From Ruminococcaceae bacterium Marseille-P2935 (GTDB lineage Bacteria > Bacillota > Clostridia > Oscillospirales > Ruminococcaceae): DNA of 64,000 bases. A model generated the notes under the pieces. The model was given only the letters and a program-made list of their open reading frames with translations, was not told the DNA's origin and did not search any database. Location of the stretch: assembly GCA_900104565.1 (NCBI GenBank), contig LT629952.1, positions 744,001-808,000 on the forward strand, given 5' to 3'. Every line of letters begins with the position of its first letter. The first letter of the stretch is position 1. Below, one piece after another: positions 36,897-46,830 of the stretch. The position numbers were made by a program, and so were the translations under genes.

Positions 36897-37386
36897 TTTT
36901 AATATACCCCCCACCTATTTTATCACTGGTATAATCCTTCCCCATACAAACCTGTGTTCCATTTTCTTATATCTCCCCGAATAAAAGAAGGTCCCCTTAC
37001 ATAAAATTCCGTAAAAATGACAGATTTCCTGACCGCCAATTTGCAGTAGTGATCTGATCGAAGAAGTGTATTTACCAGGGTTTATATTCTTCCTTCCAAG
37101 TCCCCCTGATTCCTGATTCCGCTGCAAACATCCCACTAAAAATAAGACTGAACCGCCTTCATGTTCCAGGTGAAGGGGATGCATTTTTGTTATCAACAAA
37201 ACACATTTTTCGGTGCAAGGGCGGATAGCAAACAAAAACCCCAATGATAAACCGGTACGCGCACATCGGCTCAAAGGCTTTCCTACACAGTTTCCACTAC
37301 AGTTTACGTTATTTATTATATCACTTTTTGGCTGCCTAGCGGTAAAAATATTCTTTGGTTTTTAACAAAGTAAAACAAATAAATAT
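36897..37386. other. Gap between threonine aldolase gene and IS200 remnant
   Basis: 490 bp. A minus-strand frame at 36915-37274 lacks a ribosome site and any recognisable protein. Promoter of the aldolase gene must lie here; not placed. Nothing else seen. Confidence 0.35.
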
Positions 37387-38072
37387 CCACCGGCCAAGCC
37401 GGTGGTTTTTCACATGCGGGCATAGCCCTCTGATACAAACGGTACGCGTCACGTCGCGTTAGTACGATCTGCCAATTGCGAAAGTTTGCTATCTGCCGCC
37501 CGTAAACGGGCTTAGAAATCTCCCATTGTCAACTGTTCTCCCACCCGGTCTTCTTCCAGCTGACGCTTGATGTATTCTGCTATCTTAACTGCATTCTTTC
37601 CCGCTGTATCCACGTAATATCCGCGGCACCAAAACTCCCGGCTGCGGTATTTGCACTTTAACTCTGGGAACTATTCATAAAGCATCAGGCTGCTTTTCCC
37701 TTTGAGATATTCCATGAAGCTTGATACCGCAACTTTTGGCGGTATCCCCAAGAGCATGTAGATATGATCCAGGCATTCTTCTGCCTCTATGATTTTGACC
37801 TTTTTCCAGCTGCAGAGTGTTCGCAGGATTTCTCCGATCTCTTTTCGTTTTTCTCCATAGAACACTTTCCGCCGATACTTCGGGGCAAACACCACATGAT
37901 ATTTGCAATTCCAACTCGTATGCGATAAACTATTTACGTCGTTCATCTCGAATGACCTCCCTTTGCTTGTTTGGTGCAGTTAGCAGACCGCATCTTCATT
38001 TTTGAAAGGGAGTTTTTATGTCTACATCATTGGCAGAAGCCTTCTTCTGAACCACTCGCATAGCGAGTGGTT
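37387..38072 (-). mobile_element. IS200/IS605-type insertion sequence remnant
   Basis: A single Y1 transposase gene flanked by short hairpins: CCACCGGC/GCCGGTGG at 37387-37405 and CCACTCGC/GCGAGTGG near 38051-38070. Terminal hairpins without inverted terminal repeats are how IS200 elements are recognised by TnpA. The outer limits are inferred from the hairpins, and no accessory tnpB is present. It lies between the aldolase promoter region and the glgA terminator, disrupting nothing visible. Confidence 0.75.
37512..37946 (-). pseudogene. tnpA: IS200 transposase TnpA, inactivated
   Basis: The first 91 codons encode CKYHVVFAPKYRRKVFYG and IEAEECLDHIYMLLGIPPK, the HUH single-strand transposase core. 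A TAG at 37671-37673 ends the frame after SSLMLYE; the same frame continues with FPELKCKYRSREFWCRGYYV and IAEYIKRQLEED, which includes the helix carrying the catalytic Tyr, and ends at a TAA at 37512. The metal-binding HUH motif is also changed: HIY instead of HIH/HVH. Two independent defects make activity very unlikely. GGGAGG precedes the ATG. Confidence 0.85.
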
Positions 38073-38082
38073 TTCTTCATAC

Positions 38083-38114
38083 AAAAAACCACAGGATACC
38101 AAAATATCCTGTGG
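38083..38114 (-). terminator. Glycogen operon terminator
   Basis: CCACAGGATA and its complement around a 6-base loop, then a minus-strand T run, 50 bases after the glgA stop. Confidence 0.85.
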
Positions 38115-38163
38115 CCAAAATGATAAAACGTCCATTTCTGTAAAAACAGTATGCTAATATTTG

Positions 38164-39585
38164 TTATAAAATGCTTTTATACATTTCCACATATTCAGCA
38201 GCAGAACGCTTCCAGCTAAAATCACACTGCATTGCATTTTTTACAGCCTGGTTCCATTCGTCTTTGTTTGCATACAGTTTCTGTGCCCGTTCTAAAGCGC
38301 CCAACATGTCGTGAGCATTATAGGTTTTAAAGGTAAATCCGTTTCCTTTCCCCTCCGGAGCGCCTAAATCAATAATGGAATCCTTAAGGCCGCCGGTTTC
38401 CCGTACTACCGGAATAGTACCATACCGCAGTGCAACCATTTGGGCAAGGCCGCAGGGCTCACTTTTGGACGGCATTAGAAACACATCGCTGCCGGCATAA
38501 ATTTTACGGGCAAGCTCAGGAATAAAACCAATTTTGACTCCAACCCTGCCAGGATAACGGTCTTTCATCTCCTGGAAAAATTCTTCATAGGCATAGTCGC
38601 CGTTACCAAGCAGTGCAACGGACATTCCTTTGTTGATAATCTCGTTAAAGATATATTTTACCAGATCCAACCCTTTATGAGACACCAGCCTGGTTACCAT
38701 GCCAATCAACATAGTGTCCGGGTTTTCCTCCATATCCATCAGCCGCTGCAATTCTGCTTTATCTGCCGCTTTTCCGGTAAGATCTTCCGGGGTAAAGTCC
38801 TCACACAGGTTTTGATCGCTGCTGGGGTCATAAATAGAAGTATCGATTCCATTTAAAATGCCCTTCAGCTTATACCGTTTGGCATGCAGAATACTGTCTA
38901 ACCCATGGGAATACCAAGGGTCCATAATCTCCTGGGCATAGGTTGGACTCACCGTGGAAATTACATCGGCATGTTCTATGGCACCTTTCATAAAGTTAAG
39001 GCAGCCATCAAATTCCAGCGAAGCCTGAGCATAGGGAGGAAGCCCCAGCACATCGCCCAAAATCTCTAAACCGTATTTGCCCTGGTACTGAATATTGTGG
39101 ATGGTAAACACCGTCTTGATATTTTTATACTTTTCAATATTGCGGTAGAAATAATCTAAATAAACTGGTACCAAGGCAGTTTGCCAGTCATTCACATGAA
39201 TAATCTCCGGTTCAAAGTCAATATACTCCAGCATTTCTACAACAGCTTTTGAGAAAAATGCAAAACGTTCTGCATCATCATAAAAGCCATAGATTCCGCT
39301 GCGGTTAAAATAGTATTCATTATCGAGTAAATAATAAATTACGCCATTTACATTGGCTTCAAAAACTCCGCAATATTGGTTGCGCCAGGCCAGCGGAACA
39401 TTAAAATAGGTAATAAACTTTAAATTTTCTTTCAGTTCCTGTTTAATGCCGCTGTAATAGGGAATGACCACTCGGCAGGCATGCTGCCTATTCCGCAAAG
39501 CTTTGGGCAGTGAGCCTGCAACATCTGCCAATCCTCCGGATGCAATAAAGGGCAGTGCCTCGCTTGCTGCATAAAGTATCTTCAT
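38164..39585 (-). CDS. glgA: Glycogen synthase (ADP-glucose type, GT5)
   Basis: Adds glucose from ADP-glucose to the growing alpha-1,4 chain. 473 residues. The N-terminal loop reads ASGGLADVAGSLP, where many enzymes have K-T-GGL; this Lys-less form occurs in clostridial GlgA to my memory. HVNDWQTALVP, TIHNIQYQG and the C-terminal SKSEPCGLAQMVALRYGT (ADP-glucose-binding Glu) are present. GGAG is 7 bases before the ATG. Last gene of glgB-glgC-glgD-glgA, 115 bp after glgD. Confidence 0.95.
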   Translation of the reverse strand: MKILYAASEALPFIASGGLADVAGSLPKALRNRQHACRVVIPYYSGIKQELKENLKFITYFNVPLAWRNQYCGVFEANVNGVIYYLLDNEYYFNRSGIYGFYDDAERFAFFSKAVVEMLEYIDFEPEIIHVNDWQTALVPVYLDYFYRNIEKYKNIKTVFTIHNIQYQGKYGLEILGDVLGLPPYAQASLEFDGCLNFMKGAIEHADVISTVSPTYAQEIMDPWYSHGLDSILHAKRYKLKGILNGIDTSIYDPSSDQNLCEDFTPEDLTGKAADKAELQRLMDMEENPDTMLIGMVTRLVSHKGLDLVKYIFNEIINKGMSVALLGNGDYAYEEFFQEMKDRYPGRVGVKIGFIPELARKIYAGSDVFLMPSKSEPCGLAQMVALRYGTIPVVRETGGLKDSIIDLGAPEGKGNGFTFKTYNAHDMLGALERAQKLYANKDEWNQAVKNAMQCDFSWKRSAAEYVEMYKSIL

Positions 39586-39700
39586 ACGATCACTCCGTTT
39601 CTTTTATTTTCAGGATGTATGCTGAATTAATAGTAATAAAAATCAGTAAAAAAATTAGTTTTAGGAAGGGTTTTCCGCCCTTTTAGAAACTGCGGACTAA

Positions 39701-40825
39701 TTAAATGGAATTGTTTTTGTTAATATAAATTGGATATGTCTCAAACCCCACCAGAGTTCTCCCCTCTCGGATCACAACATTCTTATCGGTGATAACACTA
39801 TCAAGGGTTACATTTTCCCCCACTATGGTACCCTGCATTAATATGCAGTTTTTCACCTTGGCGCCTTTGCCAATATGAACCCCCCTGAAAATGACACTGT
39901 TTTCAATTTCTCCATTAATAATGCTGCCATCTGCCACTAATGAATTGCCAACCAAGGCACTGAGGCCGTATTTAGCAGGTACTTCATCACGCACCTTGGT
40001 ATAAATCGGGCGGTCCTGCCGGAAGATCACTGTGCGCACACTGGGTATCAGCAGCTCCATATTAGCCTGATAATAGCTGTTCAAATTATGAATATGTGCA
40101 CAGTAATCCTTATATTCAAACCCATAAATTTTCAGCTGGTTGTATTTTGCCAGGAGTACGTTGCGCCGCATGGAATAACGGTCATGCCCTACGTTGTCCT
40201 CCACCAGGCTTTCCAGCAGGCTTTTCTTCATAATAAGGATCGACATGTACAGGTTACGGTTCCCCAGAAGAACAGGCCCGACCATTACATCATTGACCAT
40301 TCCGTCCCGGTTAAACTGAAAAACAGTTCCATGTTCTTCTTCTTTCTGTTCAATATTTTTATTCCGATATACCACGGTAATGTCTGCACCCGATTTTTCA
40401 TGAGCCTCAAACAGGTCGGTAAAATCAATGTTTAAAACATAATCGCACCCGGTAACAACCACATATTCTGCTGTGCTGTGGCGGATAAAACCCATAGCAC
40501 CATACAGAGCTTCCAACGTTCCACGGTACTCTCCTTTCCCGGAAAGGGATGCATAAGGCGGAAGAATACGAAGCCCGCCCCGTTTACGGGATAAATCCCA
40601 TTCCCTGCCTGAGCTGAGATGGTCCATTAACGACTGATAATTTGTTTGGGTAATCACTCCAACATTGGAAATACCAGCGTTTACCATATTGGAAAGTGCA
40701 AAATCCACTAAGCGGTAACGGCCGCCAAAGGGTACCGAACCAATGGTGCGATGGGCTGTCATTTTACCCAGGTCAAAGTCACGCATATTGGAGAATGCAA
40801 TCCCCAAAACCTGTTTTCCAATCAT
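39701..40825 (-). CDS. glgD: Glucose-1-phosphate adenylyltransferase subunit GlgD
   Basis: Paralogue of GlgC found with it in Firmicutes; it modulates the heteromeric ADP-glucose pyrophosphorylase. 374 residues: a nucleotidyltransferase-like domain (VPFGGRYRLVDFALSNMVN) and a left-handed beta-helix C-terminus of hexapeptide type. The N-terminal catalytic signature GGxGxRL of GlgC is missing (the protein starts MIGKQVLGIAFSNMRD), as expected for the non-catalytic subunit. GGAGG 8 bases before the ATG; 14 bp after glgC. Confidence 0.93.
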   Translation of the reverse strand: MIGKQVLGIAFSNMRDFDLGKMTAHRTIGSVPFGGRYRLVDFALSNMVNAGISNVGVITQTNYQSLMDHLSSGREWDLSRKRGGLRILPPYASLSGKGEYRGTLEALYGAMGFIRHSTAEYVVVTGCDYVLNIDFTDLFEAHEKSGADITVVYRNKNIEQKEEEHGTVFQFNRDGMVNDVMVGPVLLGNRNLYMSILIMKKSLLESLVEDNVGHDRYSMRRNVLLAKYNQLKIYGFEYKDYCAHIHNLNSYYQANMELLIPSVRTVIFRQDRPIYTKVRDEVPAKYGLSALVGNSLVADGSIINGEIENSVIFRGVHIGKGAKVKNCILMQGTIVGENVTLDSVITDKNVVIREGRTLVGFETYPIYINKNNSI

Positions 40826-40839
40826 CTTGCTTTCCTCCT

Positions 40840-42042
40840 CTATGCTTTACCTTCGATCATGCTTTTGGGAGGTATGGTCGCTTTAGCTGCTATTTCGGCC
40901 CCAGCACCAATCACTGTAACCCCCCACTGGTCCTTCTCTGGTGTATTTTCCGGTCTGGCACCAACCTGGGCGCCTTCCCCAATTACCGCGTCTTCAGCAA
41001 CAATGGCATATTCTACTACTGCTCCCGTTTTTACCACTGCGCCCGGCATAATAATGGAATCTCGGATGATTGCACCTGGCTCCACCGTTACGCCGGCAAA
41101 CAAAATGGAAAAATCAATCGTGCCATTCACCTGGCAGCCTTCAGTAATCATAGAATTCTGCACCTTGGCATCGCTACCAATATAATGCGGCGGCTGCACG
41201 GGGTTGCGGGCATATATCTTCCAGGACGGGTCATACAGCTCCAGCTCGACATTAGGGTTTAACAGGTCCATATTAGCTTCCCAAAGGCTGTCAATCGTTC
41301 CTACATCCTTCCAATACCCTTCAAATGGGTAAGCATACATTTTTTCTCCCGCTTCCAGCATAGCCGGTATCACATTTTTTCCAAAGTCCTTGGAGGATGT
41401 CGGGTCCTGCTCATCCATTTCGAGATATGCCTTTAGCTTTTTCCAGGTAAAAATGTAAATACCCATGGAAGCCAACGTGCTTTTTGGTTGTTTCGGCTTC
41501 TCCTCAAATTCAAAAATACGGCCCGTCTCATCGGTATTCATAATGCCAAACCGGGACGCCTCTTCATAAGGTACGTCCAAAACCGCTATGGTACAATCTG
41601 CACCCTTCTCTTTATGTAACGCCAACATTTTGGCATAGTCCATCTTATAAATATGATCGCCCGAAAGGATGAGTACGTATTCCGGGTCGTACCGTTCAAT
41701 AAACGGAATGTTCTGGTAAATGGCATTGGCGGTTCCGGTATACCAGTCCGACCCTGAACTCTTTTGATAGGGCGGCAGCACAAATACCCCGCCGTCAACC
41801 CGGTCCAGATCCCAGGGCTGGCCATTTCCAATATATTCGTTCAGTACCAGCGGCTGGTATTGGGTAAGCACCCCGACCGTATCGATTCCTGAATTCACGC
41901 AGTTAGAAAGTGGAAAGTCGATAATCCGATATTTTCCGCCATAGGGGACTGCGGGTTTTGCAAGCTTTTTGGTCAGCGTATACAGCCTGCTTCCCTGGCC
42001 CCCGGCCAGCAGCATAGCCAACCATTCTTTTTTAACCGCCAT
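40840..42042 (-). CDS. glgC: Glucose-1-phosphate adenylyltransferase GlgC
   Basis: Makes ADP-glucose from glucose-1-phosphate and ATP, the committed step of glycogen synthesis. 400 residues. [17 protein letters not shown] is the nucleotide loop, [19 protein letters not shown] the substrate region and [11 protein letters not shown] the metal site; the C-terminus is a beta-helix of hexapeptide repeats. The start is the ATG at 42042 with GGAGGAGG upstream; the frame is open 26 codons further but without a site. Allosteric control is not readable here. Confidence 0.95.
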   Translation of the reverse strand: MAVKKEWLAMLLAGGQGSRLYTLTKKLAKPAVPYGGKYRIIDFPLSNCVNSGIDTVGVLTQYQPLVLNEYIGNGQPWDLDRVDGGVFVLPPYQKSSGSDWYTGTANAIYQNIPFIERYDPEYVLILSGDHIYKMDYAKMLALHKEKGADCTIAVLDVPYEEASRFGIMNTDETGRIFEFEEKPKQPKSTLASMGIYIFTWKKLKAYLEMDEQDPTSSKDFGKNVIPAMLEAGEKMYAYPFEGYWKDVGTIDSLWEANMDLLNPNVELELYDPSWKIYARNPVQPPHYIGSDAKVQNSMITEGCQVNGTIDFSILFAGVTVEPGAIIRDSIIMPGAVVKTGAVVEYAIVAEDAVIGEGAQVGARPENTPEKDQWGVTVIGAGAEIAAKATIPPKSMIEGKA

Positions 42043-42209
42043 ATTGTTTTCCTCCTCCAAGCTTTTATACTCGCCAAAATGGGTTTGAAGGTATGCGGCT
42101 AACGCCGCACAGTTACCCAAACGGGCAACGTTTTTTATACTTATAATTTTAGTATACTGGCAGGCACTGCCTGCCTTTTAAACAGCCATTTCATTTTTTA
42201 CTGGCTGCA

Positions 42210-44156
42210 TCATTTACTTTTGTCGGTGGTTGCCTCGGTCAAGGAATGAAATTGGTGTCGTTTGGGCCTGAGCGCCTTAAGGTACAGCACCGACGTTGCG
42301 GGAATGGTAAGGGAAATAGACTGCTCGTACCCGTGCATGGGAATTTTTTCGCACCGTACAGGCTCCGGGTTTCCCTCCCCCAGGCCGCCAAACTCCAATC
42401 GGTCGGAGTTTAATACCTCTTTATAGCTGTGCGCAGAAGGAACCCCTATGCGGTAGTTTTTGCGGGTAACCGGAGCAAAGTTGCACACTGCAACAATTTC
42501 ATTTCCTTCATCATCAATCCGCCGGAAAGAAATAATACTCTGCCTGTTGTCGTCATGCGCAATCCACTGGAATCCCTCCCATTGGTCGTCAATCTGCCAA
42601 AACGGCTTATTTTTTAAATAAAATTTGTTCAGCTGCCGCACATACTCCTGCAAGCTGCGATGACTGTCGTAATCCAGCAGCATCCAGTCCAGGCCTTTTC
42701 GGTAATCCCATTCAATCATCTGGCCAAATTCAATTCCCATAAAGGTAAGCTTTTTTCCTGGGTGTGCCATCATATACCCTAAAAACGCCTTAACCCCGTC
42801 AAACTTTTGCCGGTATTCACCAGGCATTTTATTGATCAAAGAGCATTTGCCGTGAACAACTTCATCATGAGAAATGGGTAAAATAAAGTTTTCAGAAAAG
42901 GCATAGAAAAAACTAAAGGTAAGCTTGTCATGATTATAAGCCCGATAAATTGGGTCGAGGGAAAGATAACTCAGCATATCGTTCATCCAGCCCATATTCC
43001 ATTTAAAATTAAACCCGAGTCCGCCAACATAAGGGGGTTTTGTCACCAGCGGCCATGCAGTTGATTCTTCCGCTATCATGATGGCATCGGGGCATTGGGT
43101 CAGTACCGAAGAGTTAAGCTGCTGTAAAAACGACACTGCCTCCAGGTTTTCTTTTCCTCCGTTTGCATTTGGAGTCCATTCCCACTCTTCGCGGCCATAA
43201 TCCAAATAAAGCATAGATGCTACCGCATCAACCCTGAGCCCGTCAATATGGTATTGATCAACCCAAAACATAGCGCTTGAGGTAAGAAAGCTGCGCACCT
43301 CATTTTTACCAAAATCAAACACCCTGGTCCCCCACTGTAGGTGTTCCTTTTTTTGTATATCTTCATATTCATACAATGGTTGGCCGTCAAATTCATACAG
43401 TCCGTGTGCGTCTTTGGGAAAATGTGCGGGAACCCAGTCCATTATTACACCTATACCCGCCTGATGGCATTTATCAATAAAAAACATAAAATCTTCTGGT
43501 TTACCATACCTGGAGGTGGGCGCGAAATACCCGGTTACCTGGTACCCCCACGACCCATCAAAGGGGTATTCCATCATAGGCATCAGTTCAAGGTGAGTGT
43601 AACCCATAAGTTTTACATATGGAATCAGCTCTTCCGCCATTTTGCGGTAATCGTAGTAGCTGCCGTCATCCTTCCGTTTCCAGGAACCAAAATGAACCTC
43701 GTAAATATTCATAGGGCTTTGATAGGGGCAATGCTCTTTCCGCCTGGCAAGCCATTTATCGTCTTTCCATTCATAGCTGTTTAAATTACAAAGTTTTGTC
43801 GCTTTCCCCGGAAGGATCTCGGTCGCAAACCCAAAGGGGTCATTTTTAAAAAGGAATTTGCCATCGGCAGATAATATACAGTATTGATACAAACTATCTG
43901 CCGGAACACCTGTTAAAAATGTTTCCCAAACACCCTGTTCAGACAAACGCTGCATGGGATGCTTTTCCCGGTCCCAGCCGTTAAAATCCCCTACTACCGA
44001 GACACTTTGCGCGTGCGGCGCCCATACGCGAAACACGATACCACTGGATCTTCCCTTTTGGGTAGGATGAGCACCTAAAAACTCATACGCTTTGCAATTG
44101 GTGCCCTGGTGAAAAAGATATAGCGGAACGCTATTCTTTTTACTGATCTTTGCCAT
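42210..44156 (-). CDS. glgB: 1,4-alpha-glucan branching enzyme
   Basis: Introduces alpha-1,6 branches into glycogen. 648 residues. An N-terminal CBM48 domain (RVWAPHAQSVSVVGDFNGWD) precedes the GH13 barrel, where the nucleophile Asp lies in GLRVDAVASMLY, the acid Glu in MIAEESTAWP, and the third Asp in SHDEVVHGK; a C-terminal beta domain follows. GGAGG 9 bases before the ATG. First gene of the glycogen operon; 167 bp separate it from glgC, the largest gap in the operon apart from that before glgA. Confidence 0.95.
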   Translation of the reverse strand: MAKISKKNSVPLYLFHQGTNCKAYEFLGAHPTQKGRSSGIVFRVWAPHAQSVSVVGDFNGWDREKHPMQRLSEQGVWETFLTGVPADSLYQYCILSADGKFLFKNDPFGFATEILPGKATKLCNLNSYEWKDDKWLARRKEHCPYQSPMNIYEVHFGSWKRKDDGSYYDYRKMAEELIPYVKLMGYTHLELMPMMEYPFDGSWGYQVTGYFAPTSRYGKPEDFMFFIDKCHQAGIGVIMDWVPAHFPKDAHGLYEFDGQPLYEYEDIQKKEHLQWGTRVFDFGKNEVRSFLTSSAMFWVDQYHIDGLRVDAVASMLYLDYGREEWEWTPNANGGKENLEAVSFLQQLNSSVLTQCPDAIMIAEESTAWPLVTKPPYVGGLGFNFKWNMGWMNDMLSYLSLDPIYRAYNHDKLTFSFFYAFSENFILPISHDEVVHGKCSLINKMPGEYRQKFDGVKAFLGYMMAHPGKKLTFMGIEFGQMIEWDYRKGLDWMLLDYDSHRSLQEYVRQLNKFYLKNKPFWQIDDQWEGFQWIAHDDNRQSIISFRRIDDEGNEIVAVCNFAPVTRKNYRIGVPSAHSYKEVLNSDRLEFGGLGEGNPEPVRCEKIPMHGYEQSISLTIPATSVLYLKALRPKRHQFHSLTEATTDKSK

Positions 44157-44182
44157 TTTACCATTCCTCCCATCTTGACTAT

Positions 44183-44211
44183 ATTTTACCAGCTTCCTCT
44201 ATAAAATACAA
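44183..44211 (-). promoter_or_regulatory. Predicted glycogen operon promoter
   Basis: Minus strand TTGTAT, 17-bp spacer, TAAAAT, ending 27 bases before the glgB ATG; the leader would be only about 20 bases. Confidence 0.55.
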
Positions 44212-44626
44212 GTATAAATTGTGTATTTATTTTAAACAGGACGAATTTGCAGCAGCATTTTTTGTGCAATATGTATACTTTATTTATAATATGACGTATA
44301 TTAAAAATTTTCGCAGATAATAAATATAATATTTTGCAAACATTTGGTATTGTACCACAGGCTGTTTGTCGAAAAAGCAATAACTTTTTACATGAAATAT
44401 AGCGAAAGTATGTTTGGTTTTCACATGCACTCTCGTACGCTACAAAAAAGTAATGGTTTTATAATTTGTCAAATGAAAAACCATGCTATTTTATTAAAAC
44501 TGTTGCAGACGGTTTTAATTGTGCATAAGGGCGGGAACCGACAGCAGATCGCATACGCATAAAACAAGGACTGGGCTTTTGATTTTACGGTAATCGGTTT
44601 TGTTAAAACAATCTACCCAATCAGCT
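44212..44626. other. AT-rich gap upstream of glgB
   Basis: About 415 bp, no supported gene. A plus-strand frame at 44344-44562 has no ribosome site. Nothing else recognised. Confidence 0.35.
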
Positions 44627-44904
44627 CTACACGGCTGCACCCATGTATTTATGCAGAATAGCTTTCAGCGATCCTCCATCATAAAAAATTTTAACCCGCT
44701 GCCCTGCAATTAGCTCAGCATCTAAAATAGATACGCTAATTCAATTTGCCGAGTGATTTTGCTGCGTATCAATGTCCGGCTCAACTAATAAATATGTTGT
44801 GTTATTTTCCTTAACTACCGCTGTAAAAACACACTGCGTTTGAATGCATCCTGCTCCCGCAAACCAAATGCAGCCAATAAGCACTAAACAACACCTTTCT
44901 TCAT
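44627..44904 (-). pseudogene. Broken DUF3221/YobA-like lipoprotein gene
   Basis: Minus-strand reading from an ATG at 44904 gives MKKG and then a stop, but one frame over it continues CLVLIGCIWFAGAGC, a lipoprotein signal, then CVFTAVVKENNTTYLLVEP, an in-frame TGA after NHSAN, and ISVSILDAELIAGQRVKIFY with a DGGSLKAI ending, to a TAG at 44627. The order F-A-V, LLVEP, I-V-S, G-x-x-V-x-I-x-YDG is that of DUF3221 lipoproteins. A frameshift at the start and a nonsense codon in the middle show decay. The family call is from memory of the motif order. Confidence 0.65.
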
Positions 44905-45240
44905 GAAAGCATCCTTAATACCTTTTATATATAATGCACCTTTTTCCATTTTTTTCATACCGCTATATTGCTTTTGCGCAACAGCATACGGTATATTTAT
45001 TTTTAACCTTATGATTAAAATAATGTCATTACAATTAAAAATAAACAGGGATTATTTTTTGTTATGCTTAGGTGTAAAACATTGTTATGTACTAAAAGAT
45101 AATTTATTTTTAATCTTTTTAAATGAAAAATAAATGCGATCATTCACAAAACACCTGTGTATTTACTGTGTATTTGATGCGTAAAAACGGTAAAAAACGG
45201 GCTATTCTGGGAAAGTTAAAACATGTAAAAAAACAGAAAA
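44905..45240. other. AT-rich gap before the tRNA cluster
   Basis: No gene supported; the plus-strand frame at 44903-45133 is low-complexity and lacks a ribosome site. Nothing structured recognised apart from the tRNA terminator that begins at 45241. Confidence 0.35.
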
Positions 45241-45285
45241 AAACCGCTTAGACAAGCCATTTCTGACTATCTAAACGGTTTTTTT
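45241..45285 (-). terminator. tRNA operon terminator
   Basis: 12-bp stem with one mismatch (AAACCGCTTAGA against TCTAAACGGTTT), T runs on both sides, just after the tRNA-Ser(GCU) gene. Confidence 0.8.
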
Positions 45286-45288
45286 ACG

Positions 45289-45379
45289 TGGCGGAGATGG
45301 AGAGACTCGAACTCTCGCGCCGGTTTCCCGACCTACGCCCTTAGCAGGGGCGCCTCGTCACCAACTTGAGTACATCTCC
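45289..45379 (-). tRNA. tRNA-Ser (anticodon GCU)
   Basis: 91-nt type II tRNA with encoded CCA. Acceptor arms GGAGATG/CATCTCC, anticodon stem CGCCC/GGGCG around CTGCTAA giving anticodon GCT (reads AGC/AGU), a long variable arm and T arm GAGAGTTCGAGTCTCTC. Discriminator G, as usual for serine. Confidence 0.96.
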
Positions 45380-45418
45380 AAATTGTGTGATCGTTTTAAA
45401 ATATAGGTTACAGAAGAT

Positions 45419-45505
45419 TGGCGGAGAGGGTGGGATTCGAACCCACGGCTCTCACGAGTCACTGGTTTTCAAGACCAGCTCCTTAAACCGCTCGGACACC
45501 TCTCC
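45419..45505 (-). tRNA. tRNA-Ser (anticodon UGA)
   Basis: 87-nt type II tRNA with encoded CCA. Acceptor GGAGAGG/CCTCTCC, anticodon stem CTGGT/ACCAG around CTTGAAA giving anticodon TGA (reads UCN), long variable arm, T arm GTGGGTTCGAATCCCAC. Lies 39 bp upstream of the other tRNA-Ser in the same direction; probably one transcript. Confidence 0.96.
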
Positions 45506-45605
45506 AGAAGCTGTAACGCAAGTTATAATACCATAAATGGAAAGAGATGTCAAGCGTCTTTCTAAACGCTGGGCATCTCTTCTATGTTAACCTGCCGTAT
45601 AAAAT

Positions 45606-46679
45606 TTATTCTGCTCCAATCTGCGCTAGCTGAGTTCCTGGATAATAATGAGATAAAATGATATCAAAGCTGTCGCCCTGGCGTGCCATATAATCAGCGC
45701 CATACTGTGATAAACCAACTCCATGTCCGTATCCTTTCACTACAATGGTGAACTGGCCATTGGCGTAGGTTATTTCCATGTTGGAAGATCTCAGCCCTAG
45801 AAGCTCACGCAGCTCTTTTCCATGCATCTGAACACCGCATGCCGTCACCGATGTTATATACCCGGATTCACTGCGTTGTATATTGCCAAACCAGGCAGCC
45901 GGGTCTGCAGAAAAATTACTTTCCGGGTAAGCCTTGCTTAGTTTCTCCTTTATTTGGGCCTGAGTAAATGTTACGGCAGATTCATAACCCGGCGCCAACT
46001 GGTCGCCCTGACTTTCTACCGGAACCAAGTAGGGAACACCCGTTAACCACACATTGGCGGCATCTTCCGTCTGTCCTGCACTGATCGCATGGTATGCGGC
46101 CACAATGGGCTGTTCCTCATAAACAAGCACATATTGCATTACACTGTCTGCCGCCTTACATATTTTGTTCCAATAAACTTCAAAATTATCTCCGAACCGT
46201 TCTCTGGCCAAATCCTCAGTCACATATCCCAGCCAATTTTGAGGGTCGGCCGAAAAATCGGCGCCTTTCAGGGTAGAATCCGTACCATTTTCGTTTTGCC
46301 TTTTCAGGTTAAGTGCGTAAGTATGGGCTGCCACCGCCTGGGCTTTCATCGCTTCCAAATGGAATGTTGCAGGCATTTCGGCGGCAAGTGCCCCGCGTAC
46401 ATAGTCCTGCATGGAAACTTTGTCCACCTTGCCGGTAGACCGGTTTAATATTTTAAATTCCTTTACCGGTTCCAAAACCTGCGTATTGTCAGCTGGTTGA
46501 GAATTTTCATTGGACGGATCATCCTGTGTTAGTGATGGATAGGATTTACTGGCAGTTACCGACTCTGCCGGATTTTGACTCACGGGCAGATAAAATCCGT
46601 CGTTTTGCCTTAAAGCAGGTAATGGGAGAATGAGCATAACCACGCTTAAAATAAATGTAAAAAATAATAAGCCTTTCAT
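45606..46679 (-). CDS. spoIID: Stage II sporulation protein D
   Basis: Peptidoglycan lytic transglycosylase of the engulfment complex (SpoIIDMP) in the mother cell. 357 residues from the ATG at 46679 (GGAAG upstream); the frame is open 64 codons earlier, but these overlap citrate synthase and are not protein-like. N-terminal membrane anchor, a Ser/Pro/Asn-rich linker, then the SpoIID/LytB domain: GALAAEMPATFHLEAMKAQA with the catalytic Glu, AAHTYAL, YHAISAGQTEDA and the final GHGVGLSQYGADYMA. Alone next to tRNA genes; no spoIIM or spoIIP nearby. Confidence 0.93.
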   Translation of the reverse strand: MKGLLFFTFILSVVMLILPLPALRQNDGFYLPVSQNPAESVTASKSYPSLTQDDPSNENSQPADNTQVLEPVKEFKILNRSTGKVDKVSMQDYVRGALAAEMPATFHLEAMKAQAVAAHTYALNLKRQNENGTDSTLKGADFSADPQNWLGYVTEDLARERFGDNFEVYWNKICKAADSVMQYVLVYEEQPIVAAYHAISAGQTEDAANVWLTGVPYLVPVESQGDQLAPGYESAVTFTQAQIKEKLSKAYPESNFSADPAAWFGNIQRSESGYITSVTACGVQMHGKELRELLGLRSSNMEITYANGQFTIVVKGYGHGVGLSQYGADYMARQGDSFDIILSHYYPGTQLAQIGAE

Positions 46680-46769
46680 AAAAGTATCACTTCCTTGTGC
46701 ATATTCTATAGATTTCCGTACTTTTTGCAAGAATCGATTCCAAAACTTGCAGAATTTGTTAAATTCCTC

Positions 46770-46798
46770 TTGACTTATTCTGCAACCTACTATAAAAT
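46770..46798 (+). promoter_or_regulatory. Predicted citrate synthase promoter
   Basis: TTGACT, 17-bp spacer, TAAAAT, 32 bases before the start codon. Confidence 0.6.
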
Positions 46799-46830
46799 CA
46801 AATTCATACGATAAAAGGGGGCTGATAGTA

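Noticed and set aside
36915-37274. 119-codon minus-strand frame upstream of the threonine aldolase gene
   Set aside because: TTG start without ribosome site, no domain, composition unlike neighbours; it would also occupy the promoter region.
40696-41262. 188-codon plus-strand frame across glgC/glgD
   Set aside because: Antisense to two certain genes; its length follows from their codon bias.
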